In this document: in pieces, positions 1 to 13,360 of the stretch | How the letters are laid out: each line of letters opens with the position of its first letter | Position numbering within the stretch: the first letter of the stretch is position 1 | NCBI RefSeq assembly: GCF_001632365.1 | Contig: NW_024468550.1 | Location: forward strand, 124,001-188,000 | From: Laetiporus sulphureus 93-53 | Taxonomy: Eukaryota; Basidiomycota; Agaricomycetes; Polyporales; Laetiporaceae | Direction of reading: 5' to 3' | Length of the DNA stretch: 64,000 nucleotides | Translations under genes and position numbers: made by a program | Notes under the pieces: model-generated | Databases searched by the model: none | Told to the model about the DNA's origin: nothing | Seen by the model: the letters and a program-made list of their open reading frames with translations, nothing else

Positions 1-3000
1 GTATGAGCTATTGTGCGGGTGCGTCGATGTTATACGATGGGAACAGGAACATCGGTCGGAGGGTCAAGAAGACAGCACTGAGCTGCTGACGAGGATCGAC
101 CTTGCTCTGGCAGTTAAGATGGCTGGTGAGTCGACTTTGTCCCACTCTGCCCACGCTTTCCATTCACGGACGTTTCGCGTGTAGAGAACATATTGGCGTC
201 AGACCGCTACTCGCAGCAGTTCCAGCTGCTACTGGCGAAGTTGAGAGATAACAATCCCCGCTCACGTGCACTAGGCTACCTCGTCGCAAGAGCTCTGCTT
301 ATTCGTTTGTCTGGGGAACATCAGCTTAATGCCGCTCTGCAAATGCTGCAGGCCATGCAGCTCAAAACTCTCGAGGGCATGAGCGACTTCATGCGAGGTG
401 TCGACAATCTTCTGACAGTGAGTAAGCTGTAACGCGGACGTCTTTGATGTCTCATGCATTTCTTGATGTAGTTTCTGCATGATATGAGCTTAGGGACTGC
501 TGTGGTATTAAAGCCGAATAGTGAACACACGCTGCAGAGACTGCAGACTGCCATACTCACAATGTTGCCGGTCACACCGCGTCCCGATGGCATCAAGCCG
601 GACTGGCTCGCACCTCATGACGTAGGTACCTTGAAGGGAATTCAGTGCACAGAACTGACCCATCCTCACAGCCGCAGTCTGTTGAAGCCCATGCAGATAC
701 GCGGGGAATCCGTTACGTCCATCTCATGCGCGCGGTTTATTATCTGAGCAATTCTACGGCGTCACTACCCCTTTTGTCGACGAACCTCCTCCGCGCTCTG
801 TTTATGAATCTGGCAGACGACGCTCTGGTATTCCTTGCCGGCGTATGGACGTCACCATCTGTGAAAGGAGACAATGGCAGCATGCACGTCCGCGTGGCAG
901 CCTTGTATCATGCTGTAGCGTTCTTGGAGGCTCACTGTGCCACAGAACATTATATTGACTTCCAAACGATATTGCCTTCCATCTTAGTAGCTCTGCAAGA
1001 TGCAGAACTTCGCGTAAGAGAGGCGGCTCTTGAGTGTGTGGCGATCCTGGCCAAACTCGCACAGGCCAAGGAGGTTTCGTCCATATATGCGTACGACACG
1101 ATTTACGGGCAAACATCACGTATGTATAATCAGATCCCGTATCGCTTGTACTGATGGGCTTTCTGTACATAGACTTGCTACAATATGTCGACTGGGAGGA
1201 TTTTTGCAAGTACATTAGCGCTTTGGGATCGTTTGGGAAACATTTCCTACACGATGCAGGCTATATGCGTGTGTTCCATCAGGAGTACCTTTCAAGCGGC
1301 AAAAACGAAAAGAAGAAATTGAAGGGGTGAGCTCATTCTTCAGACACGGGTATATGTTCTCACTGCGTGACCTAAGGTTCAAACAGAGGATAGTTTGCTA
1401 CTTGTTGTCGCATGTGAACGCCTGCCAGCTTGCGTACATCAAGTTACATCTTTTGCAAAGCCTGGAGACGACGTCGAGCGAAGTGAAATGTCAAATTCTG
1501 CTACCCTCCATAGAGACCGCAATAGACAATGTCGACAGTGCCACAAGCATCGATGCGTCTTCGCAAGAACTCATTGCGCACCTTGCATCCTCCTTCGATG
1601 CCTCAGGTGCTGCTGACTTGAATGACGCGAGCAAGTCAACATGGCCAACGTTCGAGAAACTGTTGAGGTCTTGCTTCGGGAATAGTTCGTATATAATCCT
1701 GTCGGCGTGGCTTGTGTAAGATGCTGATGTCCTATTTAGCTTCTCTGTCAGCTGCGAGAAGGACCCTTGCTTACCAGCTAGAACACGGGTTGTTCACGAA
1801 GTTGTCGTCGGAGCGTAAGGTTGACTTGTGCGACATCTTAATCGATATCAGTGTCAATGACGCTAGTGCGGTGGGTGTTAGAGCGTTGCACGCTATATCA
1901 GTCCTGTCTCTCATCATTTCTATTTTGCAGATGCCGGATTGCAAGCAGCTACTTAGCAGCGTTCTCACGGACGTTGCCGTAATCTCCAGCATCCTCGTTC
2001 TCTATCGGCCCAGCGTTGAAGACGTTCCCAACCGTGCCAGCAAACGCGCGAGGCTCGAGAAGTGAGTGTGGCAATATATCATCCTAGCAATCATAACCTA
2101 CAAAGTCGCGAATTCAGTGGGCCGAACGAAAGTGCCGAGGGCAAGCTATTTTCACTGACCCTTTTAATGGAGATTTTGGGCTCGAAGCCGCTGCCCGGTT
2201 CCCTCGACCTGGTTGCATGTCTTCTGGAGACCTTGAAAAGGGTCTCACATGATGCATCGTCAAATCCAGCAGATAGAGGCTACACTGAACAACTTGTCAT
2301 GAATGCAGTGGACAGTGCACTTAGCAATATCAAAGTGCGTGCTGCCTCCGTGGGGAATTTTCTGATTTCACAATCTATGCAGGACACAACAAAACTTCAT
2401 CCGGGCATCATCCGAGTTGATATACTAATCGAATTGATTAGAGGTGCCGTGCATGTGTTGCAAATGTGATTATAGCTTCTGAAAAAGCCATTTAGGAGCC
2501 AATAATCTGCAGACATTCCATCAAGCTCTGTTGCTGATAGCTGGGCTGGCGCGTTTAGCACCCGAGGCGGTCCTTCACAACATCACGCCTGTCTTCACGC
2601 TCATGGGAACAAATGTCTTCCATCGAGATGATGCGTATAGCTTTAGGGTTGTTCAGAAAGTAAGCACTTTCCCCTTTCAAAGCAATCATTTCTTGCAATC
2701 TGCTGACATTATTCTCAGACCATTGAGAGCATCGTGCCTGTTATGATCTCATCGTTGAAGGCCGCTCATTCTGATCATCTCGATCTCATCATCGCAGCAA
2801 GGGACTTCCTCCGCATATTTACGGATGCGCAAAATCACATTCCTCGTCACAGACGGACGAAGTAAGTGTTGAGATCCTGTGCCGAAGTATGTCTCATCTT
2901 GCCGTAGGTTCTTCACACATCTCGTTGATGTGTTGGGACCTGAGTTTATGGCTCCCGTGAGCATGCTCCTAGTGGACAAGGTATGCAAGCGCGTCACAAG

Positions 3001-5543
3001 ACAGAACGACGAAGATGGCCGAGCGTCACTGGCACTCCCGATCACTGTGTTGCAGCACTACCCAACACAACAGCGTCTGATGGTATGGGTACCGCTCATT
3101 TCCGTTCACACTCCTCATTCATATACTTTGCAGGTTATTACTGAAATGCTGCACGAAGTGAAGCGCCTGTTGAACAGGAGAGCTGACGCAAATGCTTCGA
3201 CATTCCTTTCGCTGCCTAGGTGGGCAGTTCACCACTTCTCCGACCTACGGTCTAACTTGATGAGTTACTTGCAGCGACGACGAAACAGGAACGCAATATC
3301 CAATGTGGAGACAACGTTCTATTGCGCTGCTCATTTTTTGTGATCGAGCAATGAGGGAGATCCCTGTGATCTCTTCGCCGAAGGGACATCAGGAACGTGC
3401 ATCAAGCTCAGAAACTCTTTCTCTGCTGTTGAGCATTGCCGTGCTTGAAGATCCTGACGGTCGTCTGAAGGGAGTCACTTCGGCTGCTCGAGATGCTATG
3501 GTCAGCACACTACGGGTAGTGTCTGCCACAGAGTTTATATTGGGTATTCTTGCAATGATCAGGTCGACAAATATCAAGGTGAATAGGCTGCGAGAAATCA
3601 TCATACAGTCTCTGAGATTGCGGATAGGTTCAAATGGGTGCTCTGGAGCTCCTAGCAGAACGTCTTCCTGCCGTAGCAGATCGCGCTCGACAAGAGCTCA
3701 CACCGACCGTCACGAAACTCGTTGGCCACATCCGCGACATCCTCGTGTCGAAGCCAGAAGACTCATTGAACAACGCGGCATTGCACGCGCTGCGCAGTAT
3801 CGGCGATACGTTGTGTCAAGGAGAAGAAAATTCTCTTACCGCGGCTGTTCCGCTTGTACTTGCTTCCATTGCCAACGAGAATGCTGCTGAGGCTGCCCTT
3901 GCGGCGCTTCTTGCGCTCTGGTGAGAACATCATGAATGCATTTAGGTTTCATGCTAATATCTCTGCAGTTCAAAGCTGGGACCGCGCATGATTCCTCATA
4001 TCAAGCCTGTTGTACAAGAATGTGTCATCTTTATACGTGGACACAATGAGGGAACCGAAGGTTCGGACGTGTCCTACATTTCGTCGGACATCACATACCT
4101 AAAAGCCCCATTGGCAGTAGCAGCAGATTCTGTCAAGGCAGCATTTAGCGTTATGCAGATCTTGCTCACGACAGTCCCCACGTTCTGGGGTGAGAAGGAG
4201 CTTACCCAAGTCGTCCAGCTATTCCTCGAATTGTGTGGATCCGATGAAAAATCAAGCATGGCAGCGCCTGTCGTGAGGACACTGGCAAAACGCATCCCGT
4301 CAAAGACTTTGCTCGAGACTCTTTGCAAGATGTGGACATCATTGCAGCCCAGCGGGCAGACAGTGAGAATCCCCTAATCCGTCTCCTTGCTGGAGTTCTA
4401 CTGACGGAGCGACAGAGCAACATGTCCATATACTCGGGATATTTCCATGTCATGAAACGAGCCCTACGGACGGCGGGTCGTCCTGTTGTCTTGGAGCACT
4501 TGCGTCCGATTTTCTCGACATATCAAGATGCATTAGAGTTGAGCGCGAAGGATGAGAAGCGACAAGTCGGTCCCTTCGGTGTCACCAACGTCGCGTCGCT
4601 GACACTTCCGCAGATCGAACATGAGCTTATTGCATCGTTCCTGGAGCTTGTGGTGAAGCTCAACGAGACTGCTTTCAGGCCGCTCTTCCGAAAGTTGTCG
4701 GATTGGGCGTTCATCCACGGCAAGGGTAGGTTTGATCCGCAGGAGGATACCCAATTTTAGCTTCATCTTTTCTTTTAGATGGACAGAGTACAATGCGCGT
4801 CGTGACGTTCTGCCATGTGTATGACGCATTGTTGGATTATTTCAAGGTTAGAGGTACTCGTCGCATCTCCTTCACGCAACCTAACATGATCACATTAGAC
4901 TTTGATGATCCCGTACATGTCATTCCTGTGGCAATCGTTTCTGGAATTACTGAATAGGTTCATCACTGCTGATGTCAATGATGCCATCGTCTGGTCCTCA
5001 GTGCTCGTAACATTGACCAAGACACTGTCGTACGATGAAGGAGGTATATAATTTTCCATTATGAGCTGCTTCTCGACTTGTCGCTGATAGTGCATTCCAG
5101 CGTTCTGGCGGAATGACAAACTTCAACAGCTAGTTCCTGTTGTCGTCAAGCAGGCACCCGTTTGCATGCGATTGCATGCGAGCGAGGACAAGGCTGTGCT
5201 GTCTGACTGCTTGGTCGCGACAATGGAGGCGGTCAATGACGACACGTTGCTCAAGTCCATGAACCTCGATGTTTTGATGCATAGCCGCTCGGAAAACTCC
5301 AGATTGCGTATTTACAGCCTTGAGTGCAGCGAGGCGTTGTGGAAGGCCCACGGTGGAAAACTGCTAGGTGCATATATACGCTTTACTTGCAAAGCATTTT
5401 CTCACTTCGTGTCCGTAGGTTTCGTTGCGGAGACAACGACATTCATCGCCGAATGTGCTGAGGACGAGAATGATAGCGTCGTGCGCGCGGCACACAAGCT
5501 CAAAGACGCAGTAGAAAGCATAGCAGGGAAGATAGATGTCTAA
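1..5543 (+). CDS. utp10: U3 snoRNP / SSU processome protein UTP10 (HEATR1 family), 5' end outside the window
   Basis: This is the C-terminal part, about 1,500 residues, of the large HEAT-repeat nucleolar protein UTP10/HEATR1. The family is a component of the small-subunit processome needed for early 18S pre-rRNA processing and links it to RNA polymerase I transcription. An open frame already runs at base 2 and splices near position 125 into the exon at about 185. At least a dozen short introns follow. Recognisable is the BP28CT-like region at about 4500-5050, with the stretches DWAFIHGKG and TLTKTLSYDEG, and the very conserved tail: LMHSRSENSRLRIYSLECSE, AHGGKLLGFVAETT and FIAECAEDEND (across an intron at about 5369-5418), ending KIDV-stop. 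HEAT-like amphipathic helices such as ALLALW and VVRTLAKRI fill the rest. The start lies upstream of the window. Exon edges in the middle were not all resolved. Confidence 0.9.
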
Positions 5544-7199
5544 TGGGGCTGGACGACCTCCTCACCTGTGGCGGCTTAGGCATGATGTCCTCATTTATCT
5601 CTGCTGTGATTGTATTGTCGCTATTGATTGCACACTTCGTAGCAATCTCATCCGCATTCTTTCAAAGTGAGATTGTTATCCGACCATGATGCAGTGTCTG
5701 TCCTTTGCCACAGCGGTGCGTCGAGAAATCAAATTCACTGTTTCACTTGGTCTCGATAGCGCTGAGAACTGGCGGAAGCGATGTTTTCGTGTGATCTCTC
5801 TTACCGATGCCTCGCATTCGAATACTTTATGAAGTCCGTTGCAAGCTGCGCGAGATTTGAGATGTGAACATCTGCTTGTTATTCTGTGGACTTGACTTTA
5901 ACTCTCGATGCATAACCAGCTACTTTGAGTGGAACTCGGACCTGCATGATGATCTCCGACTTCAGTAATCATTGACTGACTTGGCACAATTAGTCATGAA
6001 AGTGACATCCGTAACATCTACAGCTATAATACCCGGCCACAAGTTCACATAGGATAAAACTCGCTTGCATGTGCGTTTTGAGAGACATGGAAGACATGGC
6101 TGTCCCGGCCGCTGACGATGTTCAGCAGATATGTTGATGAACACATCGTTTGCGGCTGGCATCACTTAGTGTGGGCACTGGATGCTAGTAAACATTGCAC
6201 TCAGAGTCTCAGTCATATAGAACCACGAACAAACTCTCAAAGTCACACCTGGTTGGCTTACCTCTCGTTCCTACCACCTCTGCAGGGAAAAGATGGCAAC
6301 GACATGAAACAGCGCACAATCTCAAGGATGCTGTAACCAGGAAAAGGCGACGGGCAGTGGAGTCCGAGTTTTTAGAATTGCACTCATAACATTCAATATT
6401 CAGCCTTCATGCGAGGAAGACACCTGTTTCTAAGTTGTGTGCCGTCATGCATCATGGCTCATCACTGTGGGTATCTCTGTGCCATTGACCGGGTATCAAT
6501 CAAATTTACACAGAAAGGACAACTCACATCTGACTGTCGCATATGCCCTGGACTTGAACGTTTCCAGCGACGTGTTCGACCATAGTATGATCGCAATACA
6601 GCATTTCTGAGGAAACCTGCCTCACCTGTTGTGACACGAGGCACTTACATTGGTCGAACACTCGTAGGATTCCTTGCAACACAATGTGGTGATGGGCACT
6701 CTGCAAACTGAGCGAACCTGGATGTCCTTGGCAGTAACACGCCTCGCGAGAATTATTTGCGGACTTATGTTTTCCGAGGACATCGTTGCGTTGAGGACCT
6801 GTTTGAGCATAGCATACGGTTGTCATAGTAATTATGCTGCATATCCGTCCAAATGAGCGAGAGGTTGAGTTACGCAAATCAACATGACGGCTGCGGGAGA
6901 CAGAGGCCGTGAATATCTTGATTGATACTAGCTAAAGCCGCCACGCGAACTCGACTCTCCGCTGCGCCCTTCTCTCTTAGTCTTCAATTTCTTTGGGCAG
7001 CAGGCCTGCAGCTGTCCTCTATCCTGCAGCTGCTACCGCCTTCTGCCTCTATCCTTGACGACCTCCGCTGCTGGCAACACAGAAGCTGCTTTGACGATTA
7101 TCTACTTTCTTGTAATCGGTATCTAGGATCCTCGTGCCGGTGACACCCTCTGCTGCTTTGAACGAAGCTTGCCCTGTATCAAGTTGCGATTGAAGCAAA
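5544..7199. other. Intergenic region between UTP10 and the Munc13-type gene
   Basis: About 1.66 kb without a coding region I can support. The open frames here are under 120 codons, lack splice-compatible neighbours and resemble nothing I recognise. The last 250 bases (about 6950-7150) are pyrimidine-rich with repeated CTGCAGCTG-type words, which fits the promoter and 5' leader of the gene starting at 7200. No clear TATA box was seen. Confidence 0.5.
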
Positions 7200-10100
7200 A
7201 TGTCCAGGCGGACTAGTTATGCGAGCTCCATGCATGAAAGGCGCATCTCCAAATTCCGGGTGTCGGACGAGGAGCTCATGAAGTACGTCGCGATACTGCT
7301 CGTGTGTTACAACATGTCTGACACAAAACGTTCAAAGTTTCACTCTCCGGGTCGGGTAAGTCTACCGCTGCTGTATGTTCGAGGATGCCTCAATTTGTTG
7401 CTACAGGTTGCTGACCTACCATATGCAACCGAAGGTCCCGGACACCACGCCGGAAGCGGAGACTAAGGACTACTCTTTCAGAATCTCAGGAGCACTCTCG
7501 AGTTCCATCTTCTCGATCGGGGATCTTTTCAGAGATGGAGAGAAGGGTGTGAGGTTCCCGAAGGACCTCTTAAAGGTGCTCGAGCAGATGCTGCAGGACA
7601 TTGCGATGGGCAAGAATGCGGCGTATGTGGTAAACCTTGTCTCAATGGTGTCGACTCTCAACCATCCCGCTATAGGTATTCTGACCAGCTAATACGAAGA
7701 ACGATGGCCGTTTTTTATGGTCAAGTCAAGGACGAGACTTTCCGACGTCAAATGAAGGAGAACCGCAAGATCGAGGAGCTTATTCTCATGTTCGCAACGA
7801 ATGCCACTAATATTCTCAAGAAGGAGCCTACGCTAGCAGGTGATGGCTGGAAGGTTGAACTTAACAATCACATTGCTCAGTTCATCCGTCTGCTTCGAGA
7901 GTGTCTGCGACATGTCAGTCATGTTCCTCCAGAGCTGACCGCCCGACTGGATATGTACACTGAAAAGCTCGCTCCATCGCAAACTGCGAGTGACTCGGGA
8001 TACGACTCATCCTCTACATCACGAGATCGCGACTCAATGAGCTCATTGTCGACTAAACGTAACAGTCAAAACCTCTCTGGGATGCCATTAGTGGTCACCG
8101 CCGCCCGGCTGTTCAAACTCCCTGATTCTGCCGTGCAAAAGGAGATTGAAGAGCTAGGAAGGGTTTGTACAGAAAAGGTAGGCTCCTACACTGTCGACTC
8201 TAGATCATTAATCATACATTCATTCAAGGCTGCTCTGGCAGACTTGAAGGCATGTCGCACTATCTCACGTGGTGCATGCGATAGCTAAATACAACGGTCT
8301 CTACCAGACGCTCTTGAAAAACATCAATGCTGGCACACAGTTTCCTGGCCGCCGGGAAGACTTCGAGAACGATGCTGCCTGGCACTACTGGAAGACGCTC
8401 GAGACATCCCACCTCTCGCAGCTCATGGTCGCGATGGTCCAACGCAATCCGGAACTCGCCAAATCACCCCCGGCCGACGCTCCATCCTCATCCAACGTGA
8501 ATGGTCGGCCAGGATCCATCTACTCCCTGCGGTCATCACGGCCAGATTCATTCTATGCTATCTCCTCCTCCCGGCATGGGTCGATCAGTAGCCGCCATTC
8601 GATGGTGCGCACGAACAGCGTCTCGTATGATGACTTCGGCACGATCAAGGAGGAGCTCCACGGTGACGGTGACGGTGACGACGACGAGGAGGCCCCGGTC
8701 ACCCCGAACTACACGTTCATCCCGCCGAATTCGCGCAAATACTACAAGCGGTTGCTGGAGTATTGCTTGATTGCGGACCTCGAGGCGATGCTGAGTCCTG
8801 CGGTCGGCGACGACGATGAGGTCTCGCTCGGCATCCTCTCCCCGCCGCATATAGAGCTTATCAACGAGTGTGCGCTGCGCTGGCGGATCGGCCAGCCGTA
8901 CCGTGCGGTGTGCTTCTTGGACCTTGTGAAGCAGTTCTACGAACGGAATGAGGTCCCGCTCGAGTGCATACCCGAGGCGCTGCAGAATGTCCAGAAGGTA
9001 ATAATGGAGGTCGAGCTGGAGAAATGGCCAATACAGGATGTGCGTAGCTTCGTGCAAGACCCATGCAAGAATCTAGCTAAAATGTTTGAACGTAGCGTGA
9101 ATATTTGGCACAAGTATACGGCAGCCTATTCAGCATCTTCTTATCATACCTCTATCACGCAATGGAGGCAATCCCGAATCTGAAACCATCTGACATTTCT
9201 CCCTACGTTCAAATCCTCGAATCCGTACGGGAGAGTGGCCTACTCGAGCAGTATGACGTCGATGTCGCTGCCCGCCTTGCTGATGTGCAGAGTCAGGTAC
9301 GCGCAGCGGCCGCGCGGCATTATGATCAGAAGAGTCGTGAGCTGCAGTCGGCGCCGGGAGTGAATAAGGCGCTCCCTCACCTGCTGATGACTGATGAGAT
9401 CGAGAAGGCTGCGAAACAGCTAGACAAGAGGTTCCCAGAGCCCCTTCTCGGGTATGTGTGCTGTGAATGACACATTTAATGGAACAAGGACGTGCTGACG
9501 TTGTTCGTGACAGGCAATTGGACATCGTTTCGCTGGTTGTGGAGGTCCAGATACCGCATTTTATATTGGACTTGGACGATTCGCGAAAGAGACTGTTCGC
9601 CGACGCGATGAATGGTCCTACACCTGACGTGCCAATTCAAGACATATTTGTTCTCTATCGACGAACGAAGATATTGCTGGGAATGTACAAAGCGTTTTGT
9701 CCAAAGTTTGTCGAGGTTGTATTGGCTGGCGTGTAGACTGCTGACCCCTGCTGTAGCGGCGAGATTCAATTCGACCTGGGCGGATTCTTCGAGCCATATG
9801 TGCGGCAATGGCTCCTCAATACGGACAACAAGACTACGCAATGGGTGCAGGCAGTGAGTACGTCTTCTGTGATGTCCTTGAGCGTGCGCTGAAGGGATTT
9901 TCACTCAGGCCATTGCTGCTGATAAAGTACGTAATACAACGGACCTGGTACTCATGTTTGCTAAATACTTGGTATAGTTCCAACCTGAAGGTACGGAAGG
10001 ACACAGTTCATCGATTATCGATCTGTTCGATTCTTTACGAAGCCCAATTACCTTCCTCGAGGACCTCGAATGGGCCGATGAATATCAGGAAGCGAGGTTC

Positions 10101-12138
10101 TACACAAGTCTGTCCAAGGTTAGGGTTTTTTTGATCATCCGCTATGAATGAGTTGTCTCACGATTGCACAGACAATCAGCAAGGCAATCGAGCAATATTG
10201 CCGCAGTGTCGAGGAGATGTTCATGGCAGAAATGTTCCCACGGCCCACTGATTACATTCAGCCTCAAAAATCCTCTGCGTGGCTTGAGAAAGCCAAGCAG
10301 TTGGCGACTCCGGGCGAGAAGAAAGTGGAGCCGTTCACGTTCCAGCCAGAGTCGTGTGTGAAGCTCAACAACGTCGAGGCCGCTCGTCGACTGCTGGATA
10401 ACATGTACGCCCAGATGCAGGCGGATAAGAAGACAGAGATCCTGCAGAACGCGCCGCCGGTGCCGGAGAAGACCGAACGCACGAATCGCTTCCTATTCAC
10501 GGTGAAAATCGTCATTGCGGAGGGCCTGGTGCCTCTCGATAGTAGTCCGTCTTCGAGGCTGGACACGTTCGTGACGCTCAGCGATGAGCAGGGCAACCGG
10601 CTGGCTAAGACACGGACGATCTATGAGACGCTGAACCCGCGATGTAAGTGCATGTGGCGCGCTCTCTGCTATGCTCGACCTCATCTGCCATCTGTAACCA
10701 GGGGATGAAACGTATGATATCTCAGTTGAGAAGCCGCTCTGGCTGATGGTCAGCGTCCGCGACCGCGCGCTGATTGGCAAGCATGACACAGTGGGCCGAG
10801 CCTACATTTGCCTTGACCCACGCCGCTACGGCGACTTCCTCACGCATGACCAATGGATGGACTTGGATTCGCAGGGTCGGATACTCATCCGTATCAGTAT
10901 GGAGGGTGAGAAGGATGATCTGCAGTTCTACTTCGGTCGTGCGTTCCGTTCTTTGAAACGTGCGGAAAGCGATATGGTCCGCGTCTTCATTGACAAGGTC
11001 AGTCAATTCACGGCAAGGCAACAGTGTCGCATGCTGAACGTGCTTGTCTAGGTCTCGCCGTTCATCCGACAATGTCTGTCGCGAACAATCCTCAAGACGC
11101 TTACGAAGACCAATTTCGGTAGTATCGATTACAATAAGGCCTTGGGCAATGTGACTGCGCTGTTTGGCCAGGCACTTGGGTCGAACAACTCAGAAGTGCA
11201 GATCCCGCTGCCGCAGTCGGAGAAGCCGCGCATCCGGCCAGAGGCACTCTCAGACGTGGAGATAGAACAGGCCATCTTGCCGCTGTTTGACTACCTTGAT
11301 GCAATCCTGCCGACATTCAACACGTACCTCAGCGAGACGACGAAGGAGATGGTCATGACGAGAGTGTGGAAGGAGATCCTGAACGTGATCGAGGGTCTGC
11401 TCATCCCGCCACTATCCGATAAACCGAGCGAATCGAAGCCGTTGAGCGACAAGGAGGTCGACATTGTGTTCAAGTGGCTCAAGGTAAGTCGGTGGCCGGT
11501 AGTTTGGCGGTATAGCTGACGATGACGTCTGTTAGTTCCTGAGAGACTACTTCTACGCCGGCGGAGAAGGTCCAGTGCCCCTCGAGGCGCTCCAGAACCA
11601 GAAGTACCGAGATGTGCTCTCTATTCGACTTTACTATGACTGGCATACGTGAGTGTCGGCAATTGCAAAATTGAAATGCGCTACTCAACAGTCCCCTGAC
11701 AGCGATGCTCTGATGGAGGAGTGCGTGCGGATGATGCAGCAGACCCTCCGCGCGTCGCCGGGGTTGAAGAAGCGGGCCAAGAGCGTCTACCAGCAGCGCA
11801 ACCTGGGCACGATCAAGAACCGCAAGAAGGAGAAGCAGCAGGAGAAGGAGGTCAACAACGGTGAGACCATCCTGCGGATTCTCCGTATGCGGTACGTCTC
11901 TTTTTGTATCTGCGCGTGCATGGGCGCGCCCGCTGATTTGCACGCCCTTGTCTGTTCGTGTAGGCCCGGCTCGTCCGACTTCATCTCACAGCAGATGCAG
12001 GCCATGACGAGCATGCAGGCGGAACGCGAAGCGCGCGAGCAGGAGAAGGAGAGGCGGAAAGCACAGCGGCCACGCCAGATGCAGCAGTCGCTGTCCGCGA
12101 TTCCTCCCGTGCCCGCCCTGCCTGCCGGCACCGTGTAG
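7200..12138 (+). CDS. Munc13/UNC13-type protein with MHD1-C2-MHD2 layout (fungal Ync13-like)
   Basis: A multi-exon gene for roughly 1,300 residues. The Munc13 family acts at membranes in vesicle priming and exocytosis; the fission yeast member Ync13 supports cell-wall integrity during cytokinesis. ATG at 7200 opens MSRRTSYASSMHERRISKFR. The conserved N-terminal block runs to about 8290 (GKNAAYVVNLVSMVSTLNHP, KENRKIEELILMFATNAT), followed by a Ser-rich linker at about 8500-8620. The MHD1 region lies at about 9110-9290 (LSYLYHAMEAIPNLKPSDIS), a C2 domain at about 10490-11000 (FLFTVKIVIAEGL, DTFVTLSDEQGNRLAKTRTI, GRAYICLDPRRYGDFL) and MHD2 at about 11230-11800 (FDYLDAILPTFNTYLSETTK, KEILNVIEGLLIPPL). 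A Lys/Glu/Arg-rich coiled-coil-like tail ends the protein. The junction at 7672-7725 is ambiguous: a 50-nt intron keeps the frame, but its sequence also encodes family-like residues one frame away. The family call is firm; the cellular role here is inferred. Confidence 0.85.
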
Positions 12139-12612
12139 ACGATTTATGATGCCAGTCTCCTCTCGAACTGTATATCCCGGGACAGATACCTTGCATAGTA
12201 TACCACCGCCGCGCTTCTCCCTACGTGTTAATAGTGCTGCAATTTCCTCTGCTCATGTGTCGCCATGTTACTCATCTCAATGGAATGGGGTTTTTTTCTG
12301 TATTCGGGCTCGTGGGATCATGGTGGACATATTTGGGAGTCTACATGGCGAGGATTACATTGTACACTCAAGATGGGGGGAGTCTAGTTGGTACGCAGCA
12401 CATGGTATGGATTAGCTGTACAGCGATTACAGGAGATAGATAAGGTAGGACTAGTAGTACACGCTGCGAATGCCTGCCGGTCTCAGCGGGGAGCCTAGCA
12501 AGATTACGTTTATACAACAGATGAGAGGCGGACGTGGACGTCCGCTGCGCACGCCAGCGGTCGAATGCGGAACGAGAGCGGGACGGGGAGCGAGATGTGT
12601 ATCACTGGCCCG
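12139..12612. other. Convergent 3' intergenic region
   Basis: About 470 bases between the 3' ends of the Munc13-type gene (+) and the small gene at 12613-13260 (-). It should hold both 3' UTRs and polyadenylation sites. No other feature was seen. Confidence 0.5.
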
Positions 12613-13260
12613 TCAGAACCAATGATGCGCCTCGTCCTCCTCGGAAATCGAGGATAGCGAGGAGTGGCGGGAGCGAGGCTGCCGGAACGAACGCTGGCGT
12701 CGCGGTGCAGCGCGGGAGAGGTCGTGAGAGGGCGCTTGGGTATGCTTTTGGTTGGGGGTATTGGTATCCATGCTGGGGGCCGGGCCCGGGCGAGGGGAGG
12801 CAGTGTAAATGATGTATGGCTCCGGGTAGCTCGGCTCTTCGGGGGTATATGGGTTGGCGGTCATCTCGTCGTAGTCATCCACTGCGTCGGCAGCGGCAAG
12901 AATGTCGACCCACGAGTGGGTGATCGGTGCAATATCCTGGATAAGCGTGTCAGCCGAACGCGCCGGAGGGGGAAATGGAAGCTGTAGACGGACCTTTGCG
13001 TCGGCGGTGGCGGAATGCTCGAGCCATTCTGCGATCCTGCGCGTCCACTCTCTGCGTCGCAGAAAGTCGACGCGCTGGCGCCGCTGGGCTAGAGTCTCGA
13101 CGAGTTTCTTTTGTGCCGTGTTCGAATCGTAAAGCGCGGTCGAGTACGCGTCGACATCAGCGGGAGTGGCGCTCCAGGGAGCAGCTTGGTTGGAAGGATA
13201 TGACGGGAACGGATACGAGGGCGTGCTTCCAGAAGCGTAATGAGGGGAGTATGTGGCCAT
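12613..13260 (-). CDS. Hypothetical disordered protein, 215 aa, single exon
   Basis: An intronless reading frame from ATG at 13260 to a stop at 12613. I do not recognise the family. The N-terminus is Tyr/Ser/Pro-rich (MATYSPHYASGSTPSYPFPS). A middle segment of about residues 30-85 looks helical and charged (KKLVETLAQRRQRVDFLRRR, EWTRRIAEWLEH). The C-terminal third is low-complexity with a basic Arg/Ser stretch, ending SISEEDEAHHWF. A good TATA box (TATAAAG, minus strand, 13360-13354) lies about 95 bases upstream of the ATG, which supports a real transcription unit. The gene is convergent with the Munc13-type gene. The helical core could be a coiled-coil partner-binding segment, but no function should be assigned. 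Confidence 0.65.
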   Translation of the reverse strand: MATYSPHYASGSTPSYPFPSYPSNQAAPWSATPADVDAYSTALYDSNTAQKKLVETLAQRRQRVDFLRRREWTRRIAEWLEHSATADAKVRLQLPFPPPARSADTLIQDIAPITHSWVDILAAADAVDDYDEMTANPYTPEEPSYPEPYIIYTASPRPGPAPSMDTNTPNQKHTQAPSHDLSRAAPRRQRSFRQPRSRHSSLSSISEEDEAHHWF

Positions 13261-13353
13261 GAGATCAAGTGATTGGAAAGAGGTTAGAGAGCAGCTTAGT
13301 AGATAGTTCCCAACGGACAGGGAGCTGCGTGGCGCTGCATGTTGACAGTGCGG

Positions 13354-13360
13354 CTTTATA
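13354..13360 (-). promoter_or_regulatory. TATA box of the small gene at 12613-13260
   Basis: TATAAAG on the minus strand, about 95 bases upstream of the ATG at 13260. This is the usual spacing for a fungal core promoter with a short leader. Confidence 0.5.
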
